Below, in pieces: positions 1 to 7,935 of a stretch of DNA of 34,476 nt. A program made the translations under genes and the position numbers. Each line of letters starts with the position of its first letter. Position 1 is the first letter of the stretch. Below the pieces are notes generated by a model. It was not told where the DNA came from. It did no database searches and saw only the letters and a list, made by a program, of their open reading frames with translations. Origin of the DNA: Caldilineaceae bacterium (GTDB taxonomy: Bacteria; Chloroflexota; Anaerolineae; Caldilineales; Caldilineaceae); the NCBI GenBank assembly GCA_026645575.1, contig JAPKMW010000113.1, positions 1 to 34,476 of the forward strand, written 5' to 3'.

Positions 1-46
1 TTTACTTGGCTCCGGCAAGCTCGCTCAGGCCATTCGCACACCTTGA

Positions 47-433
47 TTACCGATTTTGATTCTTAAATTTCATTAGGGCATCGCGGTAGTCAATCACGAC
101 GACCCGATCGGTTGTGTTCAGATTGACCGGTTCGCCGCCGACGGCGTTGGCAATCGTGAAGATGACATCATCAATGGTGCCGGTTGTGCCGGTAACGCTG
201 GCCGTGGCAATGACGCTCCCTTTCAATTCAATCGATGAACGAACTTGCGACAGGCCGGCAAAGACGGCTTCTTTGCCTCGTTCGGTGGAAAAAGTACCAG
301 CCGACAGAATGGTAAAGGCAAAGACTGAAGCCACCACCACAAAGGCAATCAAGATAATGGCTGTTTCCAACGCGGTGATCCCTGCTTCGTCCCGCACAAC
401 CCGCTTCAACAAACGCTTGACAATGGTACGCAT
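47..433 (-). CDS. Archaellin/type IV pilin-like protein (short)
   Basis: A 128-residue protein. I start it at the ATG at 433 because GAGGAG lies 6 nt upstream; the longer reading frame back to 505 has no such site. After a basic N-terminus ([17 protein letters not shown]) comes [22 protein letters not shown], a class III (prepilin/archaellin) signal with a G-I cleavage site, the conserved Glu and a hydrophobic helix. The next part ([19 protein letters not shown], then a beta-rich [14 protein letters not shown] segment) resembles archaeal flagellins more than PilA. Archaellum loci are known in Chloroflexota. Archaellins are usually near 200 residues, and this one stops after [18 protein letters not shown], so it may be a minor or truncated subunit. 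The neighbouring PilN/PilO-like genes leave open a type IV pilin role instead. Function as a surface filament subunit is inferred. Confidence 0.72.
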   Translation of the reverse strand: MRTIVKRLLKRVVRDEAGITALETAIILIAFVVVASVFAFTILSAGTFSTERGKEAVFAGLSQVRSSIELKGSVIATASVTGTTGTIDDVIFTIANAVGGEPVNLNTTDRVVVIDYRDALMKFKNQNR

Positions 434-805
434 AACATGCTCCTCTTCGTAGATAGATGTGAATGGATATAAACGACTTGCACCATTGGGAGATATTTTA
501 AACAAAAATTCTATTTGCTTAATTTTTTATTTTTAAGCTTACCATCTTTGTTCAACTATGATGACGGCGGGGCGCTTTTGTGGATATGATATATTTGACG
601 TCTTTTGCGTGCGCGATTGTATGGACTGCTTCTGGGCGGCTGCGCCAGAAAAGACCAGCCGGATCACGACAAGTGTCAAGGGCTTGTAGGAGAGGTTGTA
701 GGACAAGACCGAGGAGCAGAGCGATATGACGACTGGGAAGGTTAGCGTTGGTTAGGTGGTTAGTTGGTTGGTTAATACGGAACCAACTAACCACCTAACC
801 AACAC
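434..805. other. Intergenic stretch with AT-rich leader
   Basis: No convincing gene is seen between the pilin start and the PilO-like stop. The part next to the pilin (about 490-545) is AT-rich and probably carries its promoter on the minus strand, but I cannot pick a clear -35/-10 pair. The part next to the PilO-like gene holds the 23-bp-arm hairpin listed separately. The middle (570-740) shows no recognisable feature. Confidence 0.5.
747..803 (-). terminator. Perfect 23-bp inverted repeat after pilO-like gene
   Basis: The arms are 747-769 and 781-803, identical in reverse complement, with an 11-nt loop. They are built of GGTTGGTT/GGTTAGGTGG-type words. The structure begins 2 nt beyond the stop codon (806-808) of the PilO-like gene on the minus strand. 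No clear U-tract follows, so it is a terminator or RNA 3'-end stabiliser by position rather than a canonical Rho-independent terminator. The same GGTTGGTT word occurs inside coding sequence at 25181 and 31680. Confidence 0.5.
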
Positions 806-3451
806 CTATACACAAACATTCATCTGTATATCATCGACATACAGCCAGGTGGGGACGCCGTTGCCGTCGTTGAACACATTGAGATAGAGGTAGATGCTTT
901 GGCCCCGATAAGGCGTTAGATCGACGGCAGTTTCTTGCCAGCCGGCATCGTTGCGGCGCACCCGTTGGACCACGGCGAGCAATTGCTCATTTTGCGCCAG
1001 GAGCAGGATCTCTTGCCGGTCGGCGGCTACGCCGGGATCGGCAGTAACGGCTTCTTGGGTGCCGGCCAGTGACCACCAACGGAGAATGACCGTGGCTGCG
1101 TTGGTCGGCAAGGTGACAAGTTGACGGATGGAAGAATAGCTTTGCTTGTCCAAACCCGCCGCCGGTGGGTTGCCCAGTTGCATGGCACGGGCGCCGCTAT
1201 GTTGCTGGCTTGTGATGATTTGCGGCAAGGTGGCCACCTGCCCCAAGAGCCAGCCGCCGTCCGCTTCAAAGTCACCATTTGCCAGCAGGTTGGTGCAATT
1301 GCCCACTACCGTCGGGGTAGCCGTGGGCGAGAGCGTGACAATTACTGTCGGAGTAGCTGTCGGGGTAGCGGTCGGCGTAACGGTGGGGGGGAGCAGGGTT
1401 GCGCTACTGGTGACGGTAGGAATAACCACAACGGTATTGGTTGGCGTGGGGGTAGCCGTTGGCGCCACTGCGGTATTGGTAGCGGTCGGCGCCGGCGTTG
1501 CGCCGGCACAGGTATCGATTTGCACGTCATCGATATAGGCCCACGTGGCCGCGCCATTGCCATTGTTATAGACATTCAAGTAGAGATAGACCGTTTGCCC
1601 ACGATAGGCACTGAGATCGACCACGGTCTGCTGCCAGCCATTGTCATTTCGCCGCACCCGTTGGAGCATGGCCAAGACCCGCCCATCTGGGGTCAACAGC
1701 AACACCTCTTGTCGGTCTCCCGTCGTGCCGGGATCGGATGCAATTGCTTCCGCGCTGCCATAGAGCTGCCACCAACGCAGGGTCAACACACTAGCGGTCG
1801 CCGGCAGCGTGATCAACTGGCGGATGGAAGAATAGCTGTTGCCATTGTTGGCGCCCCGTTCCGGTGTACTACCCAGCGCAAGCGCACGGGCGCCGCCATG
1901 TTTCTGGCTTGTCGTGAATTGGGCCAGCAACGCAGTGGGGCCAATCAACCAACCGCCATCCCCTTCAAAATCACCATTGCTTAGCAAGTTGGTACAACTG
2001 GCCGGCGCTGTTGACGTTGCCGGCGGCAAGGTCGGCGGGGCAACCACTGTTGTCGGCGTCGGCGGGGGGATGGGCGGCAGCGGTGTGTTGGTGGCCGGCG
2101 GCAATACGATAGGCGTTGGCGTGGGAACGACAAGCGGTGTGTTGGTGGGGGGCGGCGGCGACACTGGCGTTGGTGTGGGGATGGGCGGCAGCGGCGTCGG
2201 CGCCGGTGGCAAGCCGCCACTGGTACAGCTATCAATCTGGACACTATCGATATACATCCAGGTGGCAAGACCGTTACCATCGTTGACGACACTGAAGGTC
2301 AGATAGAGACTCTGCCCGCGGTAGGCGGTCAAATCCACGCTCTCTTGTTGCCAGCCACTGTCATTGCGCCGTGTCCGCTGCATCGTGGCGACCACCTGTC
2401 CCTCGGCGGTCATGAGCAAAACTTCTTGCCGATCACCCGGTACATCAGGCCCTGTGACGACAGCTTCGCTGGTGCCGTAGAGATGCCACCAACGAAGGGT
2501 GAGGCCATTGACATTGGTCGGTAAGTTCACCAGTTGGCGAATGGCGGAAACCTGACTGCGATCTGCACTGCCCATTTCCGGCGGAGTGCCGAGAGCCATT
2601 GCTCGTAGGCCGGCCTGTTTTTGGTTGCTGGTAATGAACGGCGGCGCCAGGGCATCGCCGACGATCCAGGCGCCATCACTTTCAAAGTCGCCGTTGGTCA
2701 GCAGCGCAGAACAGCCTGGCATTGTAACCGGCAGCGTGGGCAACGCCAACGTGGGTGATAATGGCGTTGTGACCGGTGGCGGGACGGGCGTGATCACAAC
2801 GGTGATCGGTTGGGTGGCACCATTGGTCACATAAGGGCTGGTGTAGAGCCGCACATTCATGCTGGCCGTGTGCGCTGTCGCTCCGTTCGCCGGCGCTGTC
2901 TCCTGTGCTGCGTTTTCGGTAATATTCACATTGTCGATGAGAAAACCGCTGCGCGCCGTCTCCTGAATCCGCGCCAAGAAGTTGAGCAACTGGGGCAGTG
3001 TCCCAGTGACTTGCAAGCCAAAGGTATTCACCTGCACTACATCCGCTGTTGCCGCTTGGGGGCTAGGCTGCGCCTTCAACGCGGTGATGGTGACAGCACT
3101 GTCACGGGCGTATTGATAGAGCCGATTGAGGGCGGTTGTTGCTTCAGCTTCGCTGAGAAAGGCCGCCGCGGCGGCGCCTAATGCGGCCTGTGCGGTGGCA
3201 ACTTGCGCCTGGGCTTGGGCTGGTGCGGCGGCACTCGTCTGTTCCACCAATACAACCGCTTGCTCGGCAGTGGCCACCACGCCAATCAAGTCACCGCGCA
3301 AGCGCACCTTGGGGACGAGGGAAAGGGCGACAAAGAGAAAGATGCCCAATGCCAACAGGCCAATCAGACTGGCGGCCAGCAGCAGATACAGGCGTTCCGG
3401 GTTGGGACGATACCCCCGCCACTTTCCCAACATGTTCCCCAACATGTTCAT
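806..3451 (-). CDS. PilO-like protein with three C-terminal beta-sandwich repeats
   Basis: An 881-residue protein. A single membrane segment (about 20-47) is followed by an Ala-rich coiled-coil region (55-125) and a small alpha/beta domain (about 126-205) that fits the PilO fold of type IV pilus inner-membrane complexes. Then come three repeats of about 162 residues (247-409, 486-648, 719-880). Each opens with C-x-x-LL-x-NGDFE and ends with W-x-Y-[IV]-D-x-[VI]-Q-[IM]-x-x-C, with shared RWW, GDRQE/ADRQE and RRND-x-GW-x-[QE] blocks. Thr/Pro linkers (410-485, 649-718) separate them. The repeats look like jelly-roll carbohydrate-binding or adhesion modules, each framed by two Cys. The start ATG overlaps the stop of the PilN-like gene by 4 bp (ATGA), so the two are co-translated. 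If the cell is monoderm, the repeats would face outward. The binding role is inferred. Confidence 0.8.
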   Translation of the reverse strand: MNMLGNMLGKWRGYRPNPERLYLLLAASLIGLLALGIFLFVALSLVPKVRLRGDLIGVVATAEQAVVLVEQTSAAAPAQAQAQVATAQAALGAAAAAFLSEAEATTALNRLYQYARDSAVTITALKAQPSPQAATADVVQVNTFGLQVTGTLPQLLNFLARIQETARSGFLIDNVNITENAAQETAPANGATAHTASMNVRLYTSPYVTNGATQPITVVITPVPPPVTTPLSPTLALPTLPVTMPGCSALLTNGDFESDGAWIVGDALAPPFITSNQKQAGLRAMALGTPPEMGSADRSQVSAIRQLVNLPTNVNGLTLRWWHLYGTSEAVVTGPDVPGDRQEVLLMTAEGQVVATMQRTRRNDSGWQQESVDLTAYRGQSLYLTFSVVNDGNGLATWMYIDSVQIDSCTSGGLPPAPTPLPPIPTPTPVSPPPPTNTPLVVPTPTPIVLPPATNTPLPPIPPPTPTTVVAPPTLPPATSTAPASCTNLLSNGDFEGDGGWLIGPTALLAQFTTSQKHGGARALALGSTPERGANNGNSYSSIRQLITLPATASVLTLRWWQLYGSAEAIASDPGTTGDRQEVLLLTPDGRVLAMLQRVRRNDNGWQQTVVDLSAYRGQTVYLYLNVYNNGNGAATWAYIDDVQIDTCAGATPAPTATNTAVAPTATPTPTNTVVVIPTVTSSATLLPPTVTPTATPTATPTVIVTLSPTATPTVVGNCTNLLANGDFEADGGWLLGQVATLPQIITSQQHSGARAMQLGNPPAAGLDKQSYSSIRQLVTLPTNAATVILRWWSLAGTQEAVTADPGVAADRQEILLLAQNEQLLAVVQRVRRNDAGWQETAVDLTPYRGQSIYLYLNVFNDGNGVPTWLYVDDIQMNVCV

Positions 3452-4059
3452 GGTGTAACCTCGCTCAGGTGGAGCGTAATTACAAAATTAACGGCGGTCA
3501 CAGCGCCGGCTGCCGGTGTGGTCGCGACCTGGGTCGGCGCTGGGGTTGGCGTCTGCAAGACAATCGACTCTAAAACTACGTCGCTGAAGAGGGTTGTTTG
3601 TTCCAAGGTATGAACATAATCAACCACACTGCCATCGTTGGCGGCTTGTCCTGTCAAGGTGAGACGCCGGTCAACCTGGACGAGCGCGGTCAACGTCAGT
3701 GTGGCTGGGTTGTACTGGTTCAACATGCCGACAACAGCCGGCCAGTTTGTCCCAGCGGGTGGGCGCGCAGTAGCCAGGTTGTCGGCTAAGGCAACGGTAT
3801 GGGTTACGGTCGCCAGCGCAGTCAACACAGCCGGCGCCGGGGTCTGTAACCGCTGGATCTGCGCTTCAGCGGCAGCCAGGTTGGCTTCGGAACGGACAAT
3901 GTCATTTTGAACACTGGCGCTAATGAGGTAGAGCGCAAACCAGAGGATAAGCAAGCTCAACGCCAGCAACCCGCCCACAGCAATTTGGCGGAAGACGCGC
4001 AGGCGTTGAACCAAATGCTCCTGGTCAGGCGTCGATTCTGGTGGTATCCCCAGTTGCAT
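3448..4059 (-). CDS. PilN-like pilus assembly membrane protein
   Basis: A 203-residue protein. I use the ATG at 4059, preceded by AAAAGGG; a TTG one codon upstream is the alternative. A cytoplasmic N-terminus (about 30 residues) is followed by one membrane helix (VGGLLALSLLILWFALYLIS), a coiled-coil stretch (about 50-75) and a small domain with LTLTALVQVDRRLTLTGQAANDGSVVDYVHTLE. That last pattern is typical of PilN/GspL-like C-terminal domains (strand, turn, helix with a 'tltG-A-d...v..y...L' pattern). The gene is directly upstream of, and overlaps, the PilO-like gene, matching the usual pilN-pilO order. No PilM or PilP is visible. Identification rests on architecture and gene order rather than strong motif matches. 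Confidence 0.68.
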   Translation of the reverse strand: MQLGIPPESTPDQEHLVQRLRVFRQIAVGGLLALSLLILWFALYLISASVQNDIVRSEANLAAAEAQIQRLQTPAPAVLTALATVTHTVALADNLATARPPAGTNWPAVVGMLNQYNPATLTLTALVQVDRRLTLTGQAANDGSVVDYVHTLEQTTLFSDVVLESIVLQTPTPAPTQVATTPAAGAVTAVNFVITLHLSEVTP

Positions 4060-4301
4060 CAATTACCCTTTTCTCCCAGCGTTCACTATAGGCAATGAAA
4101 ATCGAGTTCCAACTTTCTTTGACCAATTCTCTTATGCTATGATGATAGGTACTGCACAGAGCAGTACAGAGGTTGGTATCAGCGTGCTAGCGCTGAATGA
4201 CAGGGTCTTCTGTACCAACAAAGGTTTAAGTAAGCATGTCTTAATTTTGCCACAAGGTTGGATTATCATCAAAATTGCCTTACAGCCTTCAGGGGAGCGA
4301 T
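4060..4301. promoter_or_regulatory. Divergent promoter region
   Basis: This is the 242-bp gap between the divergent pilN-like and nucleotidyltransferase genes. It must hold promoters for both. TTGACC at 4119 followed by ATGATA 17 nt later is a weak plus-strand candidate. No operator-like repeat is obvious. Confidence 0.3.
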
Positions 4302-5693
4302 ATGTCACAGACCAAGATCAAGACTGCAATCATTTTAGCGGCTGGTGCCGGGACAAAGTTCTGGCCCTATAATGTAGTGCGCCAGAAGGCGGCTTTCCCC
4401 ATTGCCAACGTGCCGGCAGTACGACGTCTGGTCGATGCTTTACAGGCCATTGGCATTCGGCAGATCACGATCGTAGTTGGGCATGGCGAAGCCAGTGTAC
4501 GCGCCGCCCTCCACGGGTGCGCTGATGGGGTAACGTTCGTCCGTCAGAGCCATCTGACCGGAACGGCTACTGCGGTATTGACTGCCGCCCATGATCTCAA
4601 TGAGGATTTCCTGGTGGTTGCCGGGGATGTTGTGACTGAACCGCAAAACATCGTGGCGCTGCTAAAGCGTTTTGAGGCAGAAAAACCACCCGCCGCTGCC
4701 CTGATCCAACCGTTGGGCAAGGAATCCCCCCATGATTGGCTGGGCGCCTATCCAGAAGGGGGGCAGTTGCGCGGCGTTGAGGGGCATACGCGGCGGGGTT
4801 GTCAACATCGGCTCTGCGGCATCTACGCTTTTCAACCGGCTGCCTTGACCTACCTACGCAACAACCCCGGCGTCATGAGTCAGGTGCCGGTTGGGGGGAT
4901 GCCGCCACTGGAAGCCGAAATTGCCCAATCGCTTCAGATGATGATCGATGAAGGGCAAATGGTGGCGGCAGTAGAAACGGTCGGCTACCATATCGACCTG
5001 GATAAACCGTGGCACATTGATCTGGCGAATGAAACGGTGATCGACGCCATGAGCAAGGCCGTCACCGGCGACCTCATCCCGGCCACTGCTCGCATCCATG
5101 ACGGCGCCGAGATTCACGGGCGGCTCATCCTGGGGGAGAATTGCGAGATTGGCAATCGGGTGGTATTAAAAGGCAACCTCTGGCTGGGCGATCAGAGCCG
5201 GGTGATCAACGGCGCGATTCTGGACGGCCCCACGGTCATCGGCAAAAACACCATTGTGCAAAACTATTGCCAGATCGGCAGCCACACCACCCTGGGCAAC
5301 CGCAGCCACTACGGCCACGGCGCCGAGTTCAGCGGTGTGGCGCTCGACACGGTCTACTGTTATCACTACATGGAAATTTGGGGCGTCGTCGGGCAGGCCG
5401 TGGACTTTGGCGCGGCGACGGTCTGCGGCAACCTGCGCTTTGACGACCAGGACACCACCTGGCGCATCAAGGGTCGCCCCGAAACCCCCACCCATGCCGC
5501 CAACGCCGCCTACTTTGGCGACTTCTGCCGCACCGGCGTCAACGCCATCATCATGCCGGGGCGCCGCATTGGTGTCTACAGCGTTGTCGGCCCCGGCGTG
5601 CTGCTCTATGAGGATGTGCCGGATCGCACCATGGTGACGGCGAAGCAGGAGTTGGTCACGCGTCCGTGGGGGCCGGAGCGGTATGGGTGGTAG
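4302..5693 (+). CDS. Sugar-1-phosphate nucleotidyltransferase with left-handed beta-helix domain
   Basis: A 463-residue protein. The ATG at 4302 is chosen because GGGGAG lies 4 nt upstream; the frame extends to a TTG at 4275. Residues 7-250 form a nucleotidyltransferase domain: signature LAAGAGTKFWPY (12-23, with Lys where Arg is usual, then VRQKAAFPIAN), a metal-binding Asp in VAGDV (106-110), and a substrate region at 195-235. Residues about 255-450 contain hexapeptide repeats of a left-handed beta-helix, with GENCEIGNRVVLKG, IGKNTIVQNY and a final GVNAIIMPGRRIGVYSVVGPGV. The layout resembles GlmU/RfbA-like NDP-sugar pyrophosphorylases. The sugar and nucleotide cannot be read from sequence, and an acetyltransferase activity is not shown. 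It probably supplies activated sugar for surface glycans. Confidence 0.85.
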   Translation: MSQTKIKTAIILAAGAGTKFWPYNVVRQKAAFPIANVPAVRRLVDALQAIGIRQITIVVGHGEASVRAALHGCADGVTFVRQSHLTGTATAVLTAAHDLNEDFLVVAGDVVTEPQNIVALLKRFEAEKPPAAALIQPLGKESPHDWLGAYPEGGQLRGVEGHTRRGCQHRLCGIYAFQPAALTYLRNNPGVMSQVPVGGMPPLEAEIAQSLQMMIDEGQMVAAVETVGYHIDLDKPWHIDLANETVIDAMSKAVTGDLIPATARIHDGAEIHGRLILGENCEIGNRVVLKGNLWLGDQSRVINGAILDGPTVIGKNTIVQNYCQIGSHTTLGNRSHYGHGAEFSGVALDTVYCYHYMEIWGVVGQAVDFGAATVCGNLRFDDQDTTWRIKGRPETPTHAANAAYFGDFCRTGVNAIIMPGRRIGVYSVVGPGVLLYEDVPDRTMVTAKQELVTRPWGPERYGW

Positions 5694-5876
5694 TCCCTAT
5701 AATATGAGTTTTGCTTACCCTGTAACTTCTTGATAAAATAGAATTGCTCCTTAAAAATTAAAACCCATAGTTTGCATGATTGTTATTTTATTCTAATTGC
5801 TTAGGAATCGCCTGCGTCTGAAGTTGTATCTCTATAAGTTCAGAATGCAAGAACCCTTGCATGGGAAGGAATACAA

Positions 5877-6302
5877 ATGCAACAAGCTCATAGCAACTAT
5901 GGAGGTGCTTATTTGAGTAAGATCCTCTCAGTCAAGAAATACCGCAGTAAACAGCTGTACGATCCTGTTGAGAAGATCTGGCACGAACGACTTCTCGAGT
6001 TCGCTAGGTGCAGTGCCAATCGAACTTTCTCATCTCACTTTCAAGATCGGATGATCGAGAGAGGAATAGACGAGCAAGATGTCAACCTGCTTATCGATAA
6101 AGGTCGAATATGGGCTATAGAGATAGGTTCTGACAAAGTTGATTTACTTAAATGGGCACCGAAATGGGTTCTATGTTGGCCTGAATGTGACAATTGGGTC
6201 TTAGGTGGAGTTTTTGCATATGATGGAATGCAATTGATAGGCGTAACTGTTTACCCGAGAAAGGAACAAAGAACGCTAACAATTTCTCATAAAATCGTAT
6301 AG
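5877..6302 (+). CDS. DUF4258-like small protein, possible toxin-type domain
   Basis: A 141-residue protein from the ATG at 5877 (AAGGA 8 nt upstream). A TTG at 5913 follows an even better GGAGGTG site and would give 129 residues. The core SSHFQDRMIERGIDEQDVNLLIDKG (about 52-76) matches the H-F-x-x-R-M-x-E-R-G-I pattern of DUF4258/BrnT-like small domains. Many of these resemble RelE-type toxins, though their function is mostly unproven. The gene and its surroundings (5694-6435) are clearly more AT-rich than the neighbours, suggesting lateral acquisition. No antitoxin-like partner is visible on either side. It is not in an operon. Confidence 0.6.
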   Translation: MQQAHSNYGGAYLSKILSVKKYRSKQLYDPVEKIWHERLLEFARCSANRTFSSHFQDRMIERGIDEQDVNLLIDKGRIWAIEIGSDKVDLLKWAPKWVLCWPECDNWVLGGVFAYDGMQLIGVTVYPRKEQRTLTISHKIV

Positions 6303-6342
6303 GAAATTCCGTTGGGTTTTAAATTAAAAAGGGGCATCCCGG

Positions 6343-6375
6343 GCAGGCGGGTCTTCTAAATGAAAATCCGCCTGC
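6343..6375. terminator. Hairpin between convergent genes
   Basis: Arms GCAGGCGG (6343-6350) and CCGCCTGC (6368-6375), 8 bp with a 17-nt loop. It lies between the end of the DUF4258-like gene and the end of the HlyD-like gene, so it could terminate both transcripts. An A-rich/T-rich flank is only partly present. Confidence 0.4.
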
Positions 6376-6435
6376 TTTCCCTAACACTAATCATATAGTG
6401 TTGCCACACTGAATTATCGTCCTTACATTTGTTGC

Positions 6436-7761
6436 TCACTCAATTGCTTCATCCAGCGTCGCAACCGCCGTCATATTCCAACGCAGCCGTGGATCAGTCG
6501 TTTGCGGCGTAATGATGACCGTATAGGTAATATCGCCCTGGCGGTTTTCACCCAGGGGTTTGATGCGGGTGACGACCCCCGCCAGCACCAGATCCGGGAG
6601 GGCGTCCAGCGTCACCGAGACCCGTTGGCCTTCCGTCACGTTGACCACGCTGAGTTCGGTCAAATCTTCCGTGTGAATCTCCCAAGCGGAGAGATCCGCC
6701 AGTTGCACCACTGGCGTCCCGGCGGCCACCTGTTCGCCAACCTTGAGATCAAGATCCGCAATCACACCGGCAAAGGGGGCGCGCAAAGTGGTCTCTTCGA
6801 GGGCCAGTTGCTCTTGCATGAGCGCGGTCTCCGCTTCCTTGACCTGGGCTTCGGCGGCGGCAATTGCTTCCGGGCGCGAACCAGCTTGTAGTTGGGCCAA
6901 CTGCGCTTCGGCCCGGCGCACTTCCGCTTCGGCGCTGCTGATGTCGCTAGCGCTGCCCGGCGCCTGGACGCGATCCAGTTCAGCCCGCGCCCGCTGTACC
7001 CGCGCTCGTGCATCAGCAATTTGGTCAGCATCGGCCCCAGCGGCGAGCACGTTGTAGCGCGCCTGTGCTGCTTCATAGCCATTGGTGGCGCGCTGTAATG
7101 CTGCCGATTCAGGTAACATCCCCAGGTCATTGCGCCACTTCACGGCGTTATAGGCCGAACGCGCCTGTTTCAATTCGGCATCGGCGTTAGCCAATTCGGC
7201 GCGGGCATTGATCAGATCGCCTTCCTTGGGACCATTCTGTAGCTCCTGCAAGGCCGTCTGCGCCGCCCCCAATTCAGCCTGGGCCGCGGTGACTTCCGCC
7301 TGACGCGCCGCTTCAGTGAGTTTAGTCAGTTGGGCGCGGGCAATATCAACCGACGCTTCCGCCGCCGTCACTTCAGAGGGCAGCGGGCCAGCGACCAACT
7401 GCGCCAGCGCCGCCTGCGCATTCGCCAACCGCGCCTGGGCCTGAGCAATTGCCACCACCTGGCGCTTGTTATCCAACTGGGCAATCACCGCCCCCGCCGC
7501 AACTGTATCTCCCTCGGCCACCAACAGTTCGGCCACAATCCCACCGGTCGCCAAGCTCAGGTTGGCCGACTGTTTCGGCAACACCACCGCCTCAGCCACC
7601 ACCTGGCTGGGCGCCTGCTGCGCCGGCAAAGTTGGTTCCGGGGTCGGCGTGGCGGCTGCTGTCATCGCCGCTTGTGGCAACATCCCTTGTGTACTGAGGT
7701 AATAATAGGCGCCGCCGCCTACCACAGCTAGAATGATAATAATTACGATCCATCTTCTCAT
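6436..7761 (-). CDS. HlyD/MacA-like periplasmic adaptor of ABC exporter
   Basis: A 441-residue protein with AAGGA upstream of the ATG. One N-terminal membrane anchor (RRWIVIIIILAVVGGGAYYYL) is followed by a first half-lipoyl motif (GGIVAELLVAEGDTVAAGAVIAQL, about 73-96). A very long Ala/Glu/Gln-rich coiled-coil hairpin runs from about 100 to 320. The second half-lipoyl (TLRAPFAGVIADLDLKVGEQVAAGTPV) and a C-terminal beta-barrel domain (EGQRVSVTLDALPDLVLAGVVTRI, NMTAVATL) complete the membrane-fusion-protein layout. It is third in order after the ATPase and FtsX-type permease, as in MacAB-like exporters. The substrate (peptide, lipid or antibiotic) is unknown. In a cell with no outer membrane the adaptor would act on the outer face of the cytoplasmic membrane. 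Confidence 0.88.
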   Translation of the reverse strand: MRRWIVIIIILAVVGGGAYYYLSTQGMLPQAAMTAAATPTPEPTLPAQQAPSQVVAEAVVLPKQSANLSLATGGIVAELLVAEGDTVAAGAVIAQLDNKRQVVAIAQAQARLANAQAALAQLVAGPLPSEVTAAEASVDIARAQLTKLTEAARQAEVTAAQAELGAAQTALQELQNGPKEGDLINARAELANADAELKQARSAYNAVKWRNDLGMLPESAALQRATNGYEAAQARYNVLAAGADADQIADARARVQRARAELDRVQAPGSASDISSAEAEVRRAEAQLAQLQAGSRPEAIAAAEAQVKEAETALMQEQLALEETTLRAPFAGVIADLDLKVGEQVAAGTPVVQLADLSAWEIHTEDLTELSVVNVTEGQRVSVTLDALPDLVLAGVVTRIKPLGENRQGDITYTVIITPQTTDPRLRWNMTAVATLDEAIE

Positions 7762-7817
7762 AACGTCATCCTTGTTATCTGTCTTGGTTTAACCATGCCC
7801 TAACGACTTCGAATACA

Positions 7818-7876
7818 ATCTTCCGGGAAGGTCTGTCCTGTCGAGTAGATCATCTGCTGCCACCTTCCCGGAAGAT
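7818..7876 (-). repeat. CTTCCGGGAAG-type hairpin, copy 1
   Basis: Perfect 15-bp arms (7818-7832 and 7862-7876) around a 29-nt loop starting CTGTCCTG. It lies 60 bp past the permease stop and upstream of the adaptor gene. The arm core (TTCCGGGAAGG) recurs in two other hairpins at 11541 and 12941. It could partially attenuate transcription between permease and adaptor, or be a REP-like element. Confidence 0.65.
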
Positions 7877-7935
7877 GGCTCGGTCAGCCCCTGTGTTCCG
7901 GCTAAACGGCTATTTTTCTGCCTACTCGTCTTTCC

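Noticed and set aside
1121..1984. Long plus-strand open frame (287 codons) opposite the PilO-like gene
   Set aside because: It mirrors the repeats and Thr/Pro linkers of the PilO-like gene. Its translation is Arg/His/Gly-rich with no domain, and there is no ribosome site.
4119..4147. TTGACC with ATGATA as a firm sigma-70 promoter
   Set aside because: The -10 match is weak and a second overlapping TATGAT has the wrong spacing, so it is mentioned only as a weak candidate.
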